A stretch of 64,000 bases of DNA, from contig CM038221.1 of the NCBI GenBank assembly GCA_021442155.1, forward strand, positions 27,495,906 to 27,559,905. Reading direction: 5' to 3'. The translations under genes and the position numbers were made by a program. Every line of letters begins with the position of its first letter. Position 1 is the first letter of the stretch. The notes beneath the pieces were generated by a model. The model saw only the letters and a program-made list of their open reading frames with translations, was not told where the DNA came from and searched no databases. Source of the stretch: Cymbidium sinense (taxonomy: Eukaryota > Streptophyta > Magnoliopsida > Asparagales > Orchidaceae). Of the stretch, positions 35,191-46,639 are shown piece by piece.

Positions 35191-35419
35191 ATTTACATAC
35201 ATATCACACAATTCTTATATATTTATATATCTAACACCAAAATTTTAATTTTTACATATATAACATCTAAATCTTCAATATCACAACAAAAATACTATCA
35301 TCACTCACTTTTTAAAAATAAAACACCTTCTTAAACATAATAAAATATTAGATAAATAAATATCTAATTTTAAACATTAGATATTTAAATGCATAAAATT
35401 GTATGATATGTATATAAAT
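35191..35419. mobile_element. Foldback MITE-like element, copy 2
   Basis: The left end 'atttacatacatatcacaca' followed by 'attcttatatatttatatatctaacacc' and the right end 'aaacattagatatttaaatgc' with 'ataaaattgtatgatatg' and 'tatataaat' form an imperfect inverted repeat of about 50 bp per arm. The interior is AT-rich and non-coding. Confidence 0.55.
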
Positions 35420-36247
35420 CTTTCAAAAATTTAATGTTACAAGAACAAAATTTTAACATTTAATAGTATAAGAAAATTAATAAGAACATAACATATTATT
35501 TATAAATCATAATAATGAGTAAAAATGAGTAAATAATTATAGAAAATAATAAACATAATAAAAGATATTAAACAATTAAATAATAACTTATAAACGATTT
35601 AATTATCAATAATTTTTAGATTGTTATATATTACATACAAAATAAGTTGTTTGATATAATATAAATCATCAAAATATAATATTTAATTAATATTTATAAA
35701 ATTTAAACTTAATCATTAATGACAAACATGATAGACACACACTCGTGTCCAAATTATTTTGATGTTCTTTTAATTTAGACATGCCATAGGTGTTAGATGC
35801 GTGTCGCGCATATGTTGTCTCTGATACTTACCAAATATTACATACTATTTTTCACGAAGTGTCGGTGTAACATAGGCCGCAAAAGTGTACATAGATGTAT
35901 GAAAAGAAATAAAGTAGGTCACAAGCAATCATCAGACAGATAAAAAGGTGACAAAAAAGTAAAGAACCAAACAATAAATCATTTAATCAAATACAAACAT
36001 CATTACTGTGATACCAAGTCAAACCAGGAAGGAAAAGCTGAGTGTGAAAAACAGCTAAAGACAAGTTATAGGTACAAACAATGCAACAATGAAGACAAGC
36101 TCCTAGGAATAGATATTGTTCTGATTGATTAAACTACAATCACAAAATGAACTTATCTGGGACAAAATCTCAAACACTCAATCAATTCAGGATCATCAGC
36201 TTTTAGGTGAAGATTAGAATCAAATGACTCACATTGCAAGAAGACAG

Positions 36248-39137
36248 TTAGGCTGAGCAGCATCCTACTTTCTTCACGGCTGAAACATCATCCTTGCTGC
36301 CGACGTTGATCGTCTGCCCCTTTGGAGGAGCTGCAGGATCATCACCAACGTCGAGCGCTTTCCTGCTCACGACACGATAGATCTGAGTGAGGACCTCGGT
36401 GAATGCATTTTCCACATTCAATGATTCTAGGGCTGATGTCTCCATGAAGAAAGTGTTTTCTCTCTCGGCAAAAGCCTTAGCTTCATCGGTAGGGACGGCC
36501 CGAAGGTGTCGCAAATCAGCTTTGTTTCCCACAAGCATGATGACGATGTTGGTATCTGTGTGATCTCTGAGCTCCTTCAGCCATCTCTCAACGTTCTCAA
36601 ATGTCACGTGGCGCGTGACATCATAAACGATGAGCGCACCAACTGCCCCGCGATAGTATGCACTTGTAATTGCGCGGTATCTTTTTACAGCAGCAGCAGA
36701 AAAAAACAGGGGAAAAGATCAGTTTTTTGAATGATTTAGCAAGGAATGAAGAAGCACTAGGCAATGTCCAAATATATAGGTGTAATATAATCATATATAT
36801 ATAGCCATCACTCTCATCATAAAAGAAAACATACGTTAAAATAATCCTCATCAATTTTGGAAAACATGATGTGCTCCTTCCATTAATAAACAAATCTTCA
36901 AATCTTTCCCAAATTTTATTAGTCAAGCAAAACATATAGATCAGAATTTACATAAACATACAAAGTCTGTTTATGCTTCCACCTTCACCCCTAACAACAA
37001 CAGGAAGACTTAGTATCATATGTTACTTTGTGGAACATGTTACATTTTGAAATGCACTGATGCTAGAATGATAAACACACTTTTAGTTTCATGAAGTTTT
37101 CAAAATAATTGCAAAGAAACCATTTAAAGTTTCTAGTTTTAGATTTCAAATAAATTAGCTGAATGTAGTATCAGATATGTATTGTCCTACTGAAAGTTTC
37201 AGACTCTATTTCACATTCTAATCTATAAAGTTGAGACATGGCAACTTAGAAAAGATGGTTTCTCTTTACAGCAAGATAATTGTTTCTAGATTTCCCTTCT
37301 TGTAAAGTATATAAGAAGATAACAGCGTTGCTTTTATGATTATGCTTTTATTTGTATACACTGGTTAAGTGCAATGAGGATACTTCTACACAGATTAGCG
37401 TACTTCTCCCTCTCCCTCACCCTCTCCCTCTCAATATGCATGCCAGTAAACATATGCTTCTCTGATTATGTATGCACTAAAAGGGTGTTACCATGCAAAT
37501 ATGCTTGTTGATTATGTTTTTATGTGTGAGCAGACGTAGAGATGAATAAGGAAACTTCTAAAAATTAGTACTACTTCCTCCCTCCCTCTCTATGTAAATC
37601 AATATCCACATATATGCTTGTCCAACTATGTTTGCACTGGCTGTATGGGTGCCATTATGCATGGATGTTTGTTAATAATGTTTTTATTTGCAAGCAGAGG
37701 TAGAGATTAATGAGGGAACTTCTAACCAGGTTAATATACTTCTCTTTCTCTCTCCCTGCCTCTCCATGCATGTCAATAAACACATATGCTTGGGCCAGCT
37801 TGGCCGAGTATGTTCGCACTGGTAGTATGGGTGTCACTAGTAGAGATGAACAGGGAACCTCTAACCAGTTTAGTAGCATTTCTCTCCCTCTCCTTGCTCT
37901 ATGTATGCCAATAAACACATGCTTGGCTGCTTATGTTCGCACTAGCAATATGGGTGTCACTATACATATATGTTTGTTGATTTATGTTTTTATTTGTAAG
38001 AAGAGTAAAAATGAATAAGATAACTACTATCAAGATTAGTAATACTTCTCCATGTACATAAACATGCACATATGTTGTCTGATTATGTTTGCATTGGCAG
38101 TAAGTGTGCCAACATGCATGTTTTTGATTATGATTTTATTTGTGGACAGAGGTAGAGATGAATGAGAGATTTCTAGACATTTCAGTATAACTCTCTCCCT
38201 CTCGCTGTTTCTCTATGCATGTCAATGTGCATATATATTTGTTAAAGTTGGCACTGCAAGAAATGTAATTCTACCTCCTTCCTATCTCTTTCTCTCTATC
38301 TCGTAAGCTATGATTATAAAGCACCAATGTAATGCTTGGAAAGGACACAGCTAATCGAGTGTCCTTTATATGAAAACATTGACAAGAACAGTATAAAAAG
38401 ACTTAATGCAAAGAATAAAACTAGATATCTTGACATATAAGGAACAGTATTCTCTGCAAGATGAAGCTAAGCTTTTCAACGAACCCAACTACCCCTAAAC
38501 TCATTGCATTAATCAAAGGAAATCAGCAAGCTCACCATAGAACCCTACCAAACTAGTAAATCGGTTCTGAGAGAGATAAAAACACCTCCTTAGAAAAGCT
38601 CAAGCCTGACAGTAAAGATGAAATGGATCCCGTAAGCAAATCCACACGGTCCTACCAATCACAAACCACAAAGCATTAAACTCTGGCTTGTAAAACTACC
38701 AAATAAGGGGAAAATCTTATAAATGTGCCGAAATCCAATGCCTAAAAACCACGAGAAAATTATAACACGCAAGGAATCCTATAAGATCTAGGTATCCAGA
38801 ACAGGAAACCTAGTCATAGCAAAAACCAGATCACGCAATCTGGGAAAAAAGACCATAAAATGCCCAATCAATCAGGAATGCCAGCACAAGAAGCATCCCC
38901 AAACCCGAAGAGTTATCAAATCAATCGTAGAGCTCAGGAGGATACCTTTCCTGGCCAGCTGTATCCCAAATCTGGGCCTTAACGATTTTGTCGTCTACAT
39001 GAATGCTCCTGGTGGCGAACTCGACGCCGATGGTCGATTTAGACTCGAGGCTGAAGTTTTTCTCGATGGATTGACGCCAGAATTTAAGAAGAATCAATAA
39101 CCTCGTAATCGTAATCGTCTTCTGCCCTGTAACCCAT
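36248..39137 (-). CDS. RABA1: RABA1-type (Rab11 clade) small GTPase; exon 1 damaged at the P-loop
   Basis: Exon 2 (36680 down to 36248) is intact: [20 protein letters not shown], the G4 motif GNKADL, the G5 motif ETSAL, then a variable tail with DDVSAVKK and the terminal CCSA, a digeranylgeranylation signal. Exon 1 (39137 down to 38946) starts [11 protein letters not shown] and later has [12 protein letters not shown] (switch I) and WDTAGQE (G3), ending in GT. The acceptor gives GQE-R-Y across the 2.27-kb intron. Between DYDY and SLES only 52 nt are present where the family needs 78 (26 residues including GDSGVGKS). The P-loop is therefore missing, and the start and the rest are in different frames. 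With those 26 nt the protein would be 216 residues, the family length. Family role: traffic from the trans-Golgi/recycling endosome to the plasma membrane or cell plate. Either an assembly error or a pseudogene; everything else looks functional. Confidence 0.85.
36681..38945 (-). other. RABA1 intron (2.27 kb)
   Basis: Donor GTATCC follows GAAAG (exon 1), and the acceptor TAAAAAG precedes ATACCG (exon 2). This is the position where plant RABA genes commonly carry their intron (within GQERY). Apart from the tandem array at 37370-38250 it is ordinary AT-rich intron sequence. Confidence 0.8.
37370..38250. repeat. Tandem array in the RABA1 intron, about 145-165 bp unit, about 6 copies
   Basis: Each unit has 'gaggtagagatgaatgaggg', 'aacttctaaccagattag', a CTCTCCCTC-type pyrimidine stretch, 'tatgcatgtcaataaacac', 'atatgcttg', 'ttatgtttgcactggcag' and 'atgggtgtca'. 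Unit starts (GTAGAGATGAAT or equivalent) lie near 37373, 37540, 37698, 37841, 38004 and 38150. One unit (about 37841) is shortened and lacks the 'gtttgttgattatgttttta' part. The array ends several hundred bases before exon 1. Confidence 0.85.
39060..39115 (-). other. Lesion in RABA1 exon 1 (net 26-nt loss covering the P-loop)
   Basis: On the - strand, DNA after GATTAC (DY) reads 'gaggttattgattcttctta' and then 'ttctggcgtcaatccatcga' before 'gaaaaacttcagcctcgag'. Fragments such as 'gttattgattct', 'ttctggcgtc' and 'aatcc' match pieces of the expected P-loop coding sequence in the right order. This points to several small deletions rather than one large one. It puts an in-frame TAA 18 codons after the ATG. 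Confidence 0.75.
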
Positions 39138-39360
39138 TCCTCCTCCTTCTCAGTCGTTCCACCCAAAGCAAAACGATGATGCCTCTGGCAGATGGATCGG
39201 ATCTCTGGTGATAGACTTCCTCTCATCAGATCGACAACGCGATCGAGAAAGGAAGAGCGCGGAGTAAGCGTATGGGAACGGCGCTTGTTACGAGAATCCG
39301 ACTGTACGAAAATCTTAGCCTTTTAGTTTTTATATTCATATATTTTTATTTATCTTATAT
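39138..39360 (-). promoter_or_regulatory. Probable RABA1 leader and core promoter
   Basis: On the - strand an AT-rich stretch 'gataaataaaaatatatgaa' (near 39335-39355) precedes a mixed, CpG-containing leader of about 170-200 nt that ends at the start codon at 39137. A TATA-like ATAAATA is present. Position and composition are the only evidence. Confidence 0.3.
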
Positions 39361-39970
39361 GAAGATTTATTTGTATAATTTAATATCTTAATTATATACA
39401 AATATGTATAAAATAATATATTTTAAAAATCGATATTCGTGATATTTTTAAAATAATAAATATTAAATATATAAATTCAAAAGAATTATATATTGTGAAT
39501 GTATTGAATATTGATAAATTATATCATATTAACATAAAGAAATTTAATCAAGTCAAAATACACCTTCGGCTATTAATTCCTCCACGTTCTAAATATGTAT
39601 ATATTTGTGTTTCTTATGTCAAAATTGATTCGACCAAAACTGACATTAACCCGACTCAAAAAATTGAGGGTTGACAAAATTTCGGGGAGAAGAATCAATT
39701 CATTTAATTTCACTGCGAGTTGACTCTCCAACCCTAAATTGACTGATTTCACCTCACTCAAATTTGACCCAAAATTACCCCTGAACCCCAAATCAGATTT
39801 TTACATGAACCCTGATTCGATTTTTAAAATATATATAAATAGATCATTCGGGTCGTCGAATCGTTGGTGGATTGAAGTTTTGACGTTAATAATCGTTGCA
39901 ACATTCGTCAAATCAATTTCGTGTCATCGAACTACCGTCGACTAATTAACACCTAGTGTTTATACACTTA

Positions 39971-40641
39971 GGGCCCATTTGAGGCGGCGTCACGGATCTT
40001 TTGCACAATGACGCTTTTGACTCGCTTCTCGTTTGAAAATGAGATTTTCTAACCGAAGGCATTCGACCATATTCGCTCTTTTAATGTTTTAATATATTAA
40101 ATTTTTTGTCAATTATTAAAAATTATGGATTTACGTACACAATACACAATTCTTATGTATGTATATAATTAATAATCAAAGTATTAAGCTTTGATAATAT
40201 TTTAATGTCTCAATCACAACAAATTATATCTATAAAAAGTAAATTTCACTTTTAAAGGATTAATATCAATGATATTATTAATGTGATTTAAAGATTTGAA
40301 TATTATATGAGTGGACATCAAAATTTAGAAGTTAATTATACGGTACATAAAAATGTTATTTGAATTTATTAATAAAAATATTATTTGAATTTTATTAATA
40401 AAATATTATTTTAATGTCTCAAGCATATGATGTAAAGTGCTGTGGCCGCCCATTTACCGCTCACGCCGCCGCCGTCCAAACGCCAAAACCTTCAAAATAC
40501 TTTTACATTACATTTTTTTAACCAAACAGAAAAAAGTAAAGTCATGAATTCGTAAAACTCTCAACCAAACAACTATAAAGTAATCTTTTTTACTGCATTC
40601 CTTTTACACTGCATTCCTTTTTCAGCCAACTAAACAACCCC
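39971..40641. mobile_element. Tourist-like (PIF/Harbinger) non-autonomous element, 671 bp
   Basis: The left end is GGGCCCATTTGAGGCGG. The right end, read on the other strand, is GGGGTTGTTTAGTTGGC. Both are flanked by TTA (39968-39970 and 40642-40644). The GGG...TTT pattern with a TTA target duplication is that of Tourist/PIF-Harbinger elements, though the inverted repeats are diverged. It includes a half-copy of the foldback family near 40129 ('atttacgtacacaatacaca'). Confidence 0.5.
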
Positions 40642-40689
40642 TTAGTCTCCAAAACTCTATTCCTAACATCTTTAACATACTTCTTTGAT

Positions 40690-40975
40690 TAAAATATATG
40701 AAATATATCATGGATATCAAGATTTGTGAGTTTAGAAGTACACTTTGTAACTCTATCAATAAGCTTAGATGGATTAAAGTATCTTGGATTGAACTTTCCC
40801 CCTTTGCTATGTTTGTTCACTTCTTTCGTGGGCTAACATTTACAAACACAACGTCTCCCACTTCAAACTCTATAACATGATGCTTCTTGTCATAATATTT
40901 CTTGCATCAACCATATGATACTCTAAATCTAGTTTGAATAAATTTGACTTTTTTAAGTACATTGTCAACTAGTTC
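40690..40975 (-). mobile_element. Ty3/gypsy integrase C-terminal fragment, decayed
   Basis: Reading the - strand from 40975, one frame gives 'ELVDNVLKKVKFIQTRFRVS' then, after a stop, 'KKYYDKKHHVIEFEVGD' and 'VFVNVSPRKK' with a stop. In a shifted frame 'NPRYFNPSKLIDRVT' and 'NLDIHDIFHI' follow. This is the order of the gypsy integrase C-terminal region (ELV..., QSRQKSYAD-like, FEVGD.VFLKVSP, GPFEILDRVG, IHDVFHVS). Stops and frameshifts make it dead. No LTRs were tied to it. Confidence 0.65.
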
Positions 40976-41585
40976 AAGAATCAAAGAATGTCCTTTCACT
41001 TCTCACTCTTTATAGGTAATATCTCTAGATCTTAAAAACAAACATAATCATAACAAACTCCTAATCAATTATAATATAAATTTTCTTATGTGACTTCAAT
41101 TAATTGGATACATAAGCAATATCTTTTCCATGCTACATTATTATATATTCTTGACCCCTTTAATCAAGCATCACAAAACACCTAAAAACCCTTAATACTA
41201 TAAAATAATTAATAAAAAAAATATTCACATAAGACAACTATTCAATATCTATACATTAATATATAATTTACTCATAATGCATAGCTTTTTTATGTTAATC
41301 TAGTAAAAAAGAATAAAGTTTATGAGAGTACTTTATAAATTTTCTATAATAACTTATCATGATGAGAAAATTATACAATTATATTATATAGGTAAGCCTT
41401 AACCACTATATTTTTGCTTGCACCTTTCCAAGATTATGGGATTCAAATGATCCTATGATGTTGGGAGATTATATTATAAGATCAAGTAGTTTAATGGAGT
41501 AAGAAATAATGGTGTCATTTTCTCATAAGAATGAGAATTAATGGAAGATAGATGGAATATAGATATTAGGGACTTCATTTTAAGT

Positions 41586-41670
41586 CGGTTGCAAGTGATC
41601 CGAGGGCCCAAACTTAGCTTTATAATGAGCTCGCGAGTGAAGATAATTGAGCCATGAGCTTGAGCTCGCT

Positions 41671-41723
<53 letters not shown>

Positions 41724-42173
41724 TTTAATATATATAAAATATTTTTTTATACATTAATGTGCCTCTATTATATAAAAAGTTAATGTTAGTAAAGATGATG
41801 CTTGTTAAAAGTTGCCTTTTCCTTAAAAATATATCTTTCCCTAAAAAAATATTGAAATTAATTATTTTTTTCTCTACATTTCCTCATTAGGTGTTCCTTA
41901 TTTAAAATTAATTTTTTTAAAAAAATTAAAATCACATGCTTCTTTTATTTAAGATTAATTTTTGTCACACTCACATCATTTCCTTCCATTTGCCAATTCA
42001 CGACTCTCAGATTCGCCTTCTCAACTTCCGGTCAAGATTTCTGATTTGCCATTCACCTAGCTAGCCTCGAGCCATAGCTAAAGCCAAGCTCATTTTATGC
42101 TCATTTTAGCCATGTTTTTTTACTAACGAGTTGAGCTCGAGTTTGTTGTGACTCAACTCATTTACACCCCTAA
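41586..42173. mobile_element. hAT-like MITE, about 588 bp, with 8-9 bp target duplication
   Basis: ATTTTAAGT occurs on both sides (41577-41585 and 42173-42181), the 8-bp class of duplication made by hAT transposases. The left end CGGTTGCAAGTGATCCGAG and the right end on the other strand (TAGGGGTGTAAATGAGTTGAG) align as a diverged terminal inverted repeat, with about 13 of 19 positions shared. Inner 'gagcttgagctcg' words are typical of a common plant hAT MITE type. A (TA)n tract (41673-41720) sits near the left end. Non-coding. Confidence 0.65.
41673..41720. repeat. (TA)n microsatellite
   Basis: About 24 TA units inside the hAT-like MITE. Confidence 0.95.
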
Positions 42174-42181
42174 TTTTAAGT

Positions 42182-44990
42182 GACTAGAACTTTCAAGTAT
42201 GGCTTATTTAAGTTTGAATGATCTAATTTTTCATAGAGGAAAATTTCTATAATTAATTTCATTTCAAGAAAGCCTAAGAAAACTTTTGATTTAGAATATT
42301 ATTTTATTTTCTCAAATTAAAATAAAGGGTTTTATGTTGACTATCAAACAAGTGAATGGCTTAATGGCATGCATGACAAATATAAGTGGGGCATAATAAT
42401 AAGAAAAACATGATGACATCATTATTAATGACATAAAAAATATGATATTTACTTTTTAATGCATCAAATGAGGATTACTTAATAATAGAGAAAGCAAATC
42501 AATGTTCACCATTAGAAAAGGATAGAGAACTATTCTAAGAAAAGAAATGGGCTTCTATTACCTTGAATACTAATTAACTTTTTTTTTTCAAGAGGACAAT
42601 GGTCTTAATGTTAACTAAACACCCTTATAAATGCCTAATCATAGAGGAAAAAATATTATAAAGGTTAATAATAGAGCTTTTACTCTTTGAACTAGCAATG
42701 CCTTCTAACTCTGCTTAAATGAATTTCAAAATCATTTATCAAGTCATATTATAATATAAGAAAAGTTGGAATAGAATATGGAGGAATACGGGTCTTATAT
42801 TCTTACCCTATAAAAAGATGGCCCAAATGTATATAAAAGTTGATTATATAATGATAATAAAATGCAACAAAATTTATATATTTTTAGGCTATACAACATT
42901 AGTATGTGTCGACTAGACTGAAGGTATATAACTAAATATTATGATATCATTTCATTTTCATATCAAAAAATAGACAAGATTTAATTTCATATTTTTTTTT
43001 TATAGAAATATAGCTCTAGTATTAAGAAATTCAAAAGATTTAATGTAAGTTCTATCTTTTAAAACATATCCAAAAGGGCCTAGCAAATGACATTTGAGAA
43101 GATATGCATGATGGAAAAGAGATATGCAATGAGTTATTGTGATATTCTCACTCAGTGTTTTATTCAACTCTCCAATGGATCATTATATGTATTATTATAA
43201 CTATTGGCTATTTCACCACCCTTCAATTTATTACATAAATAATGAAATCATCACTAATAGAACTACTAGTTTTATATACACTTATCAGCTTAGTGGCTCC
43301 AAACAGATAAGATAGGCCAACACATCAAGGCTATATTTAAAAAAAAAAGGTTATTGGCATAGAGTCAATAGGTTGGTCGATAACTAGCAATTTCAAAGTT
43401 GACAATCTATTAGAACGGGAGGTGCCTCGGTGCTAGGCACACAGTATGCATAATGTCAAATTGAAGGCAATAAGTTGGTGAGTTGGTTACATGCACTAGT
43501 GTTAATAAATGATCAGCCATTGGTCTTTGATAAAGGTTAGAGGCATTGTCCTAGAGTTGATTGGTTGAGAAAAACTTTATGATTAGCGAGTTGGTTGAAT
43601 TTTGTTCGAAAGTTGATGATGAGGGATGTTGCCAAATAGGATTAATGTCAAATAGTGAGTTAGTGTGTGTCATATTATGGGAAATGATAAGTGGTCCCTA
43701 GTAAGGACATGGGGATGTTGTCACTGAAAGCTTGGTAGAACCATCTTGCTTAACAATAATCCTCCTTGGTAGCCAAGCAAAGATGAGAATAGGTTGGTGG
43801 ATTGTATAGTGAATATTGAGGTGATTTGATGGTGACAATTCAGTTGATAACCTAAGTCATCGACATAATAAGCTTATAAATCACATAAGTACTTATGATT
43901 AGCTAACCAGAATCTCTAACCTCATAAATCGATTGTTAAACTTCATCTTTGAAGGCATTAAATGACACCTACAAAAGCCTCAAGACCAATTTAAGGGGAA
44001 ATTGACCCTTCTTTGTCACCTTCATAAATGGCCTATAAAGGTCATGCATGATGCATGGTTTTTCTATGAAGGGCTCAAAAAGTAAATAAAAGTTGACACT
44101 TCAAAGAAGTGAGAAAGTGACATGAAAATTATGTCTATTATGTGAGTTTATGGATGTTCTTGTGCTAGTGTTTATGTCCCTATGCTAATGGGCTAGTAAG
44201 AATATAAAAAAGAGTGGATGTAGCAAAATCTATGAAGAGCTTGACTATAAATGACTCCTTGGCCCCTACATAAATTTTTTGATGTTAGAAGCAAGAGAGT
44301 TGGTACCTTAGAAGGCCTACAACTAAAAATTTAAAAATATTAAGATAAAAATAAATCCTTTAATCTTTATGATGACATTGAGTGATACCTTTTAGGGAAG
44401 TTATGATTATCATACTACTTAATGTTATTTATGCTCTTCATGGAAAAAATAAATACAACAACACAATGCTAAAATGTTTAGTTCATTAGAACTAATAAGC
44501 TAAAGGAGTTATTTAGGTCCATTCCAATTATCTAGATAATTGCATCTTTCCATCTCCTTTTTCCAATAATCAATCTCATTTTAATGCTTGTAAAGAAGTC
44601 ACATCATTTATAAAATAATTAAATGTAAATAATATAATTCTAAGCATTTTATGTGAAATTGCTTGATAATAATTGGACTGCTGCATGTAAGAATATTCAT
44701 GGCGGTAAAGAGAATGTGTTTAACATCTTAGCTTTGTATGAAGATCCAATCCACACATAGATAAAAGAAAAGTTGTATGAGACACAAGAATTTGTACGTA
44801 TGGAGAAAAATCATGGGGCTTGATGCAGCTGAAATGGTTCCACTAATATATATCAGTGGTTACAAATAATATCCTTCCTCATAGCTAAGGATTTGATACA
44901 ATATACTAGACATGAATTATAAAGAATAGGCTTTAATGTAAGTGATTGCATCAGCCAACGGTATGCACTTGTTTTATAAATGATGATATG
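42182..44990. other. Intergenic DNA without recognised genes
   Basis: AT-rich to about 43300. 43340-44000 is richer in G with words such as 'ttggttgagaaa' and 'gttggtcgataactagc', which suggests an old repeat. No domain, ends or long reading frame could be found. Confidence 0.4.
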
Positions 44991-44994
44991 TGTC

Positions 44995-45460
44995 TAGTGA
45001 TCTACATGTATGCTCCATTAGTCAAGTCGAGCTTACAAGCCGAATTCGACAAACTTCGGACGCGACGATGCACAAATCGAAGCTAAAATACACTCGACGT
45101 CATAGAAACTAGTAGAAATGATCTCCAATCGATGAACGGACTTCTCCATCACGTTCAAAACGTCAAAATTTATCAAAATATACATATTGCATAATTCGAC
45201 GGCCGACCGATCAAGAAGAAAATCCGTCGATGGGCCTACGCGCATACCGAGGACAGGAAGCTACGATGATGCCCAAATGACCTCCGTTCACAAAATTGAT
45301 TGCGCCGTTAGTATCAAAACATCGAAACCTATCAAATGAGACTGTCCGCGCACAATTCGAACGAGTCTGCGCACAGTAGCAATACACTGTAGACCCAAAA
45401 AAAATAATTTTTTTAATCCCTTCTGCTACAGTACCGGCAACACCAACCTCCAATTCATCT
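44995..45460. other. CpG-rich repeat-like block
   Basis: The composition contrasts with the AT-rich flanks. Diverged internal similarity is visible: 'cgacgtcatagaaac', 'gatctccaatcgatgaacg' and 'cacgttcaaaacgtcaaaat' in the first half, 'gacctccgttcacaaaattg' and 'ttagtatcaaaacatcgaaa' in the second. Reading frames of 70-80 codons across it have no recognisable product. Probably the body of an LTR-type element. Confidence 0.4.
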
Positions 45461-45464
45461 AAAC

Positions 45465-46095
45465 AGCCCCTCTTTCTTTTCTTTCAAGCGACGAAAATTG
45501 AGAAGCAACACTGATCGCGGGTTCTCTAGGTTTCAGATTTCACTATCCTCAGAGCCAAACCCTCTTTCTTCCCTTGCAAACGACGGAAACTGATAAGCAA
45601 CATTATCATTAGGCGGGTTCTTCTCTAAGTTTTCAGCATTTCTACTATTCCTGCAGCCAAACAATCCCTCTTTGTTCCCTTGCAAATGACGGAAATTGAG
45701 AAGCAACACCGTCATTAGACGGGTTCTTCTCTAGGTTTCCGGCATTTCCATTATTTTTGCAGTCAAACAACCCCTCATTCTTCCCTTGCAAATGACGGAA
45801 ACCGAGAAGCAATACTGTCATTAGACGAGTTCTCTTCTAGGTTTAGACGAGTTCTCTTCTAGGTTTTGACATTTCCATTATTCCTGCAGCCAAATAACCC
45901 CTCTTCCTTTCCTTGTAAGCGATGGAAACCGAGAAGTAACACTATCATTAGGTGAGTTTTTCTCTAGGTTTTCGGCATTTCCACTACCTCTGTAGTCAAA
46001 CAACCCATATTTCCTTCCTTGCAAACTACAAAAATCGAGAAAGAACATCGTCATCAGGCGGGTTCTTCTCTAAGTTTCCAGCATTTCCTCCACAT
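45465..46095. repeat. Tandem array, about 85-125 bp unit, about 6 copies
   Basis: The unit plan is 'aaacaacccctctttcttcc', 'cttgcaaacgacggaaa', 'ccgagaagcaacaccgtcat', 'taggcgggttcttctctagg' and 'ttttcggcatttccattatt', then 'cctgcagcc'. Copies start near 45465, 45555, 45662, 45770, 45896 and 46006. One copy carries an extra internal duplication of 'agacgagttctcttctaggt' at about 45823-45863. Reading frames in it are by-products of the repeat. Confidence 0.85.
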
Positions 46096-46254
46096 ATTCA
46101 ATCCCAAATAATCAACACTCTAATATCTCTTATTCAATCTCTGCAAGCCTAACTCATGTAAAATTATTATTATTGTTATTGGTGAAGGTAGGGAGGTGTT
46201 TGAATGTGTAACAAGAAATTGTATATTTGTGTTTGTGCTTCTTTATGTAAGTTT

Positions 46255-46625
46255 CAAGACCTCGCTAATGCCCATGGCATAGTGAAGATCGAAGATTGAA
46301 GAAGACAGCCACGCTCATTGCGTCATAAAAGCCAAAATTATTAGATGTCACTCCTCCTATGCAGATATGCTGCCAAAATTTCGTTAAAATTTGAGACTTA
46401 GAAAAAAAAAGATGAGGCTTAAATATGTGAAAATTATATATATTCTTTGCTTTCAATTGCTAACGCCCAAGCAGATAGTCGTGAAGAGACTGCCGAAGAC
46501 ACTACTCACTACTAATACGCATCGAAAAGCCAAAATAGTTCAAGTTGCCCCCACGTGGGGATGACGCCTAATAATAAATGTCCGGATTTTCGCCTAAAAT
46601 TCGGGACTTAAACAAATTTAAATAA
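46255..46625. repeat. Two diverged copies of an LTR-like motif block
   Basis: 'cgctaatgcccatggcatag' (46264) and 'gctaacgcccaagcagatag' (46460) open two blocks. Both continue with 'tgaag...gacagcc/gactgcc', 'aaaagccaaaat', 'gttgccccc/gtcactcctcc' and 'aaaattcgggactta/aaaatttgagactta'. The second is nearer its original form. No coding part was seen. Confidence 0.5.
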
Positions 46626-46639
46626 AAATCGTTTAAAAC

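Larger units (their letters stand above)
33310..36230. other. AT-rich intergenic DNA between convergent PDAP1 and RABA1 genes
   Basis: No gene is visible. A diverged hAT-MITE-like stretch flanks the (TA)n tract: 'gagccaagtttgagttcgat' and 'gtcaagctcaagttagc' at 33730-33800, and 'aatttaagctcgata' and 'cacagctcgg' at 34358-34415. It holds a foldback MITE-like copy (33898-34195). A second copy lies at 35191-35419, and a short (TA)n at 34860-34880. The remainder is plain AT-rich sequence that must include both 3' UTR ends. Confidence 0.5.

Noticed and set aside
36506..36730. 74-codon frame on the + strand
   Set aside because: Antisense shadow of RABA1 exon 2.
45033..46152. Several frames of 60-80 codons around the 45.5-46.1 kb array
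   Set aside because: They follow the repeat period or the CpG-rich block and have no homology I can recognise.
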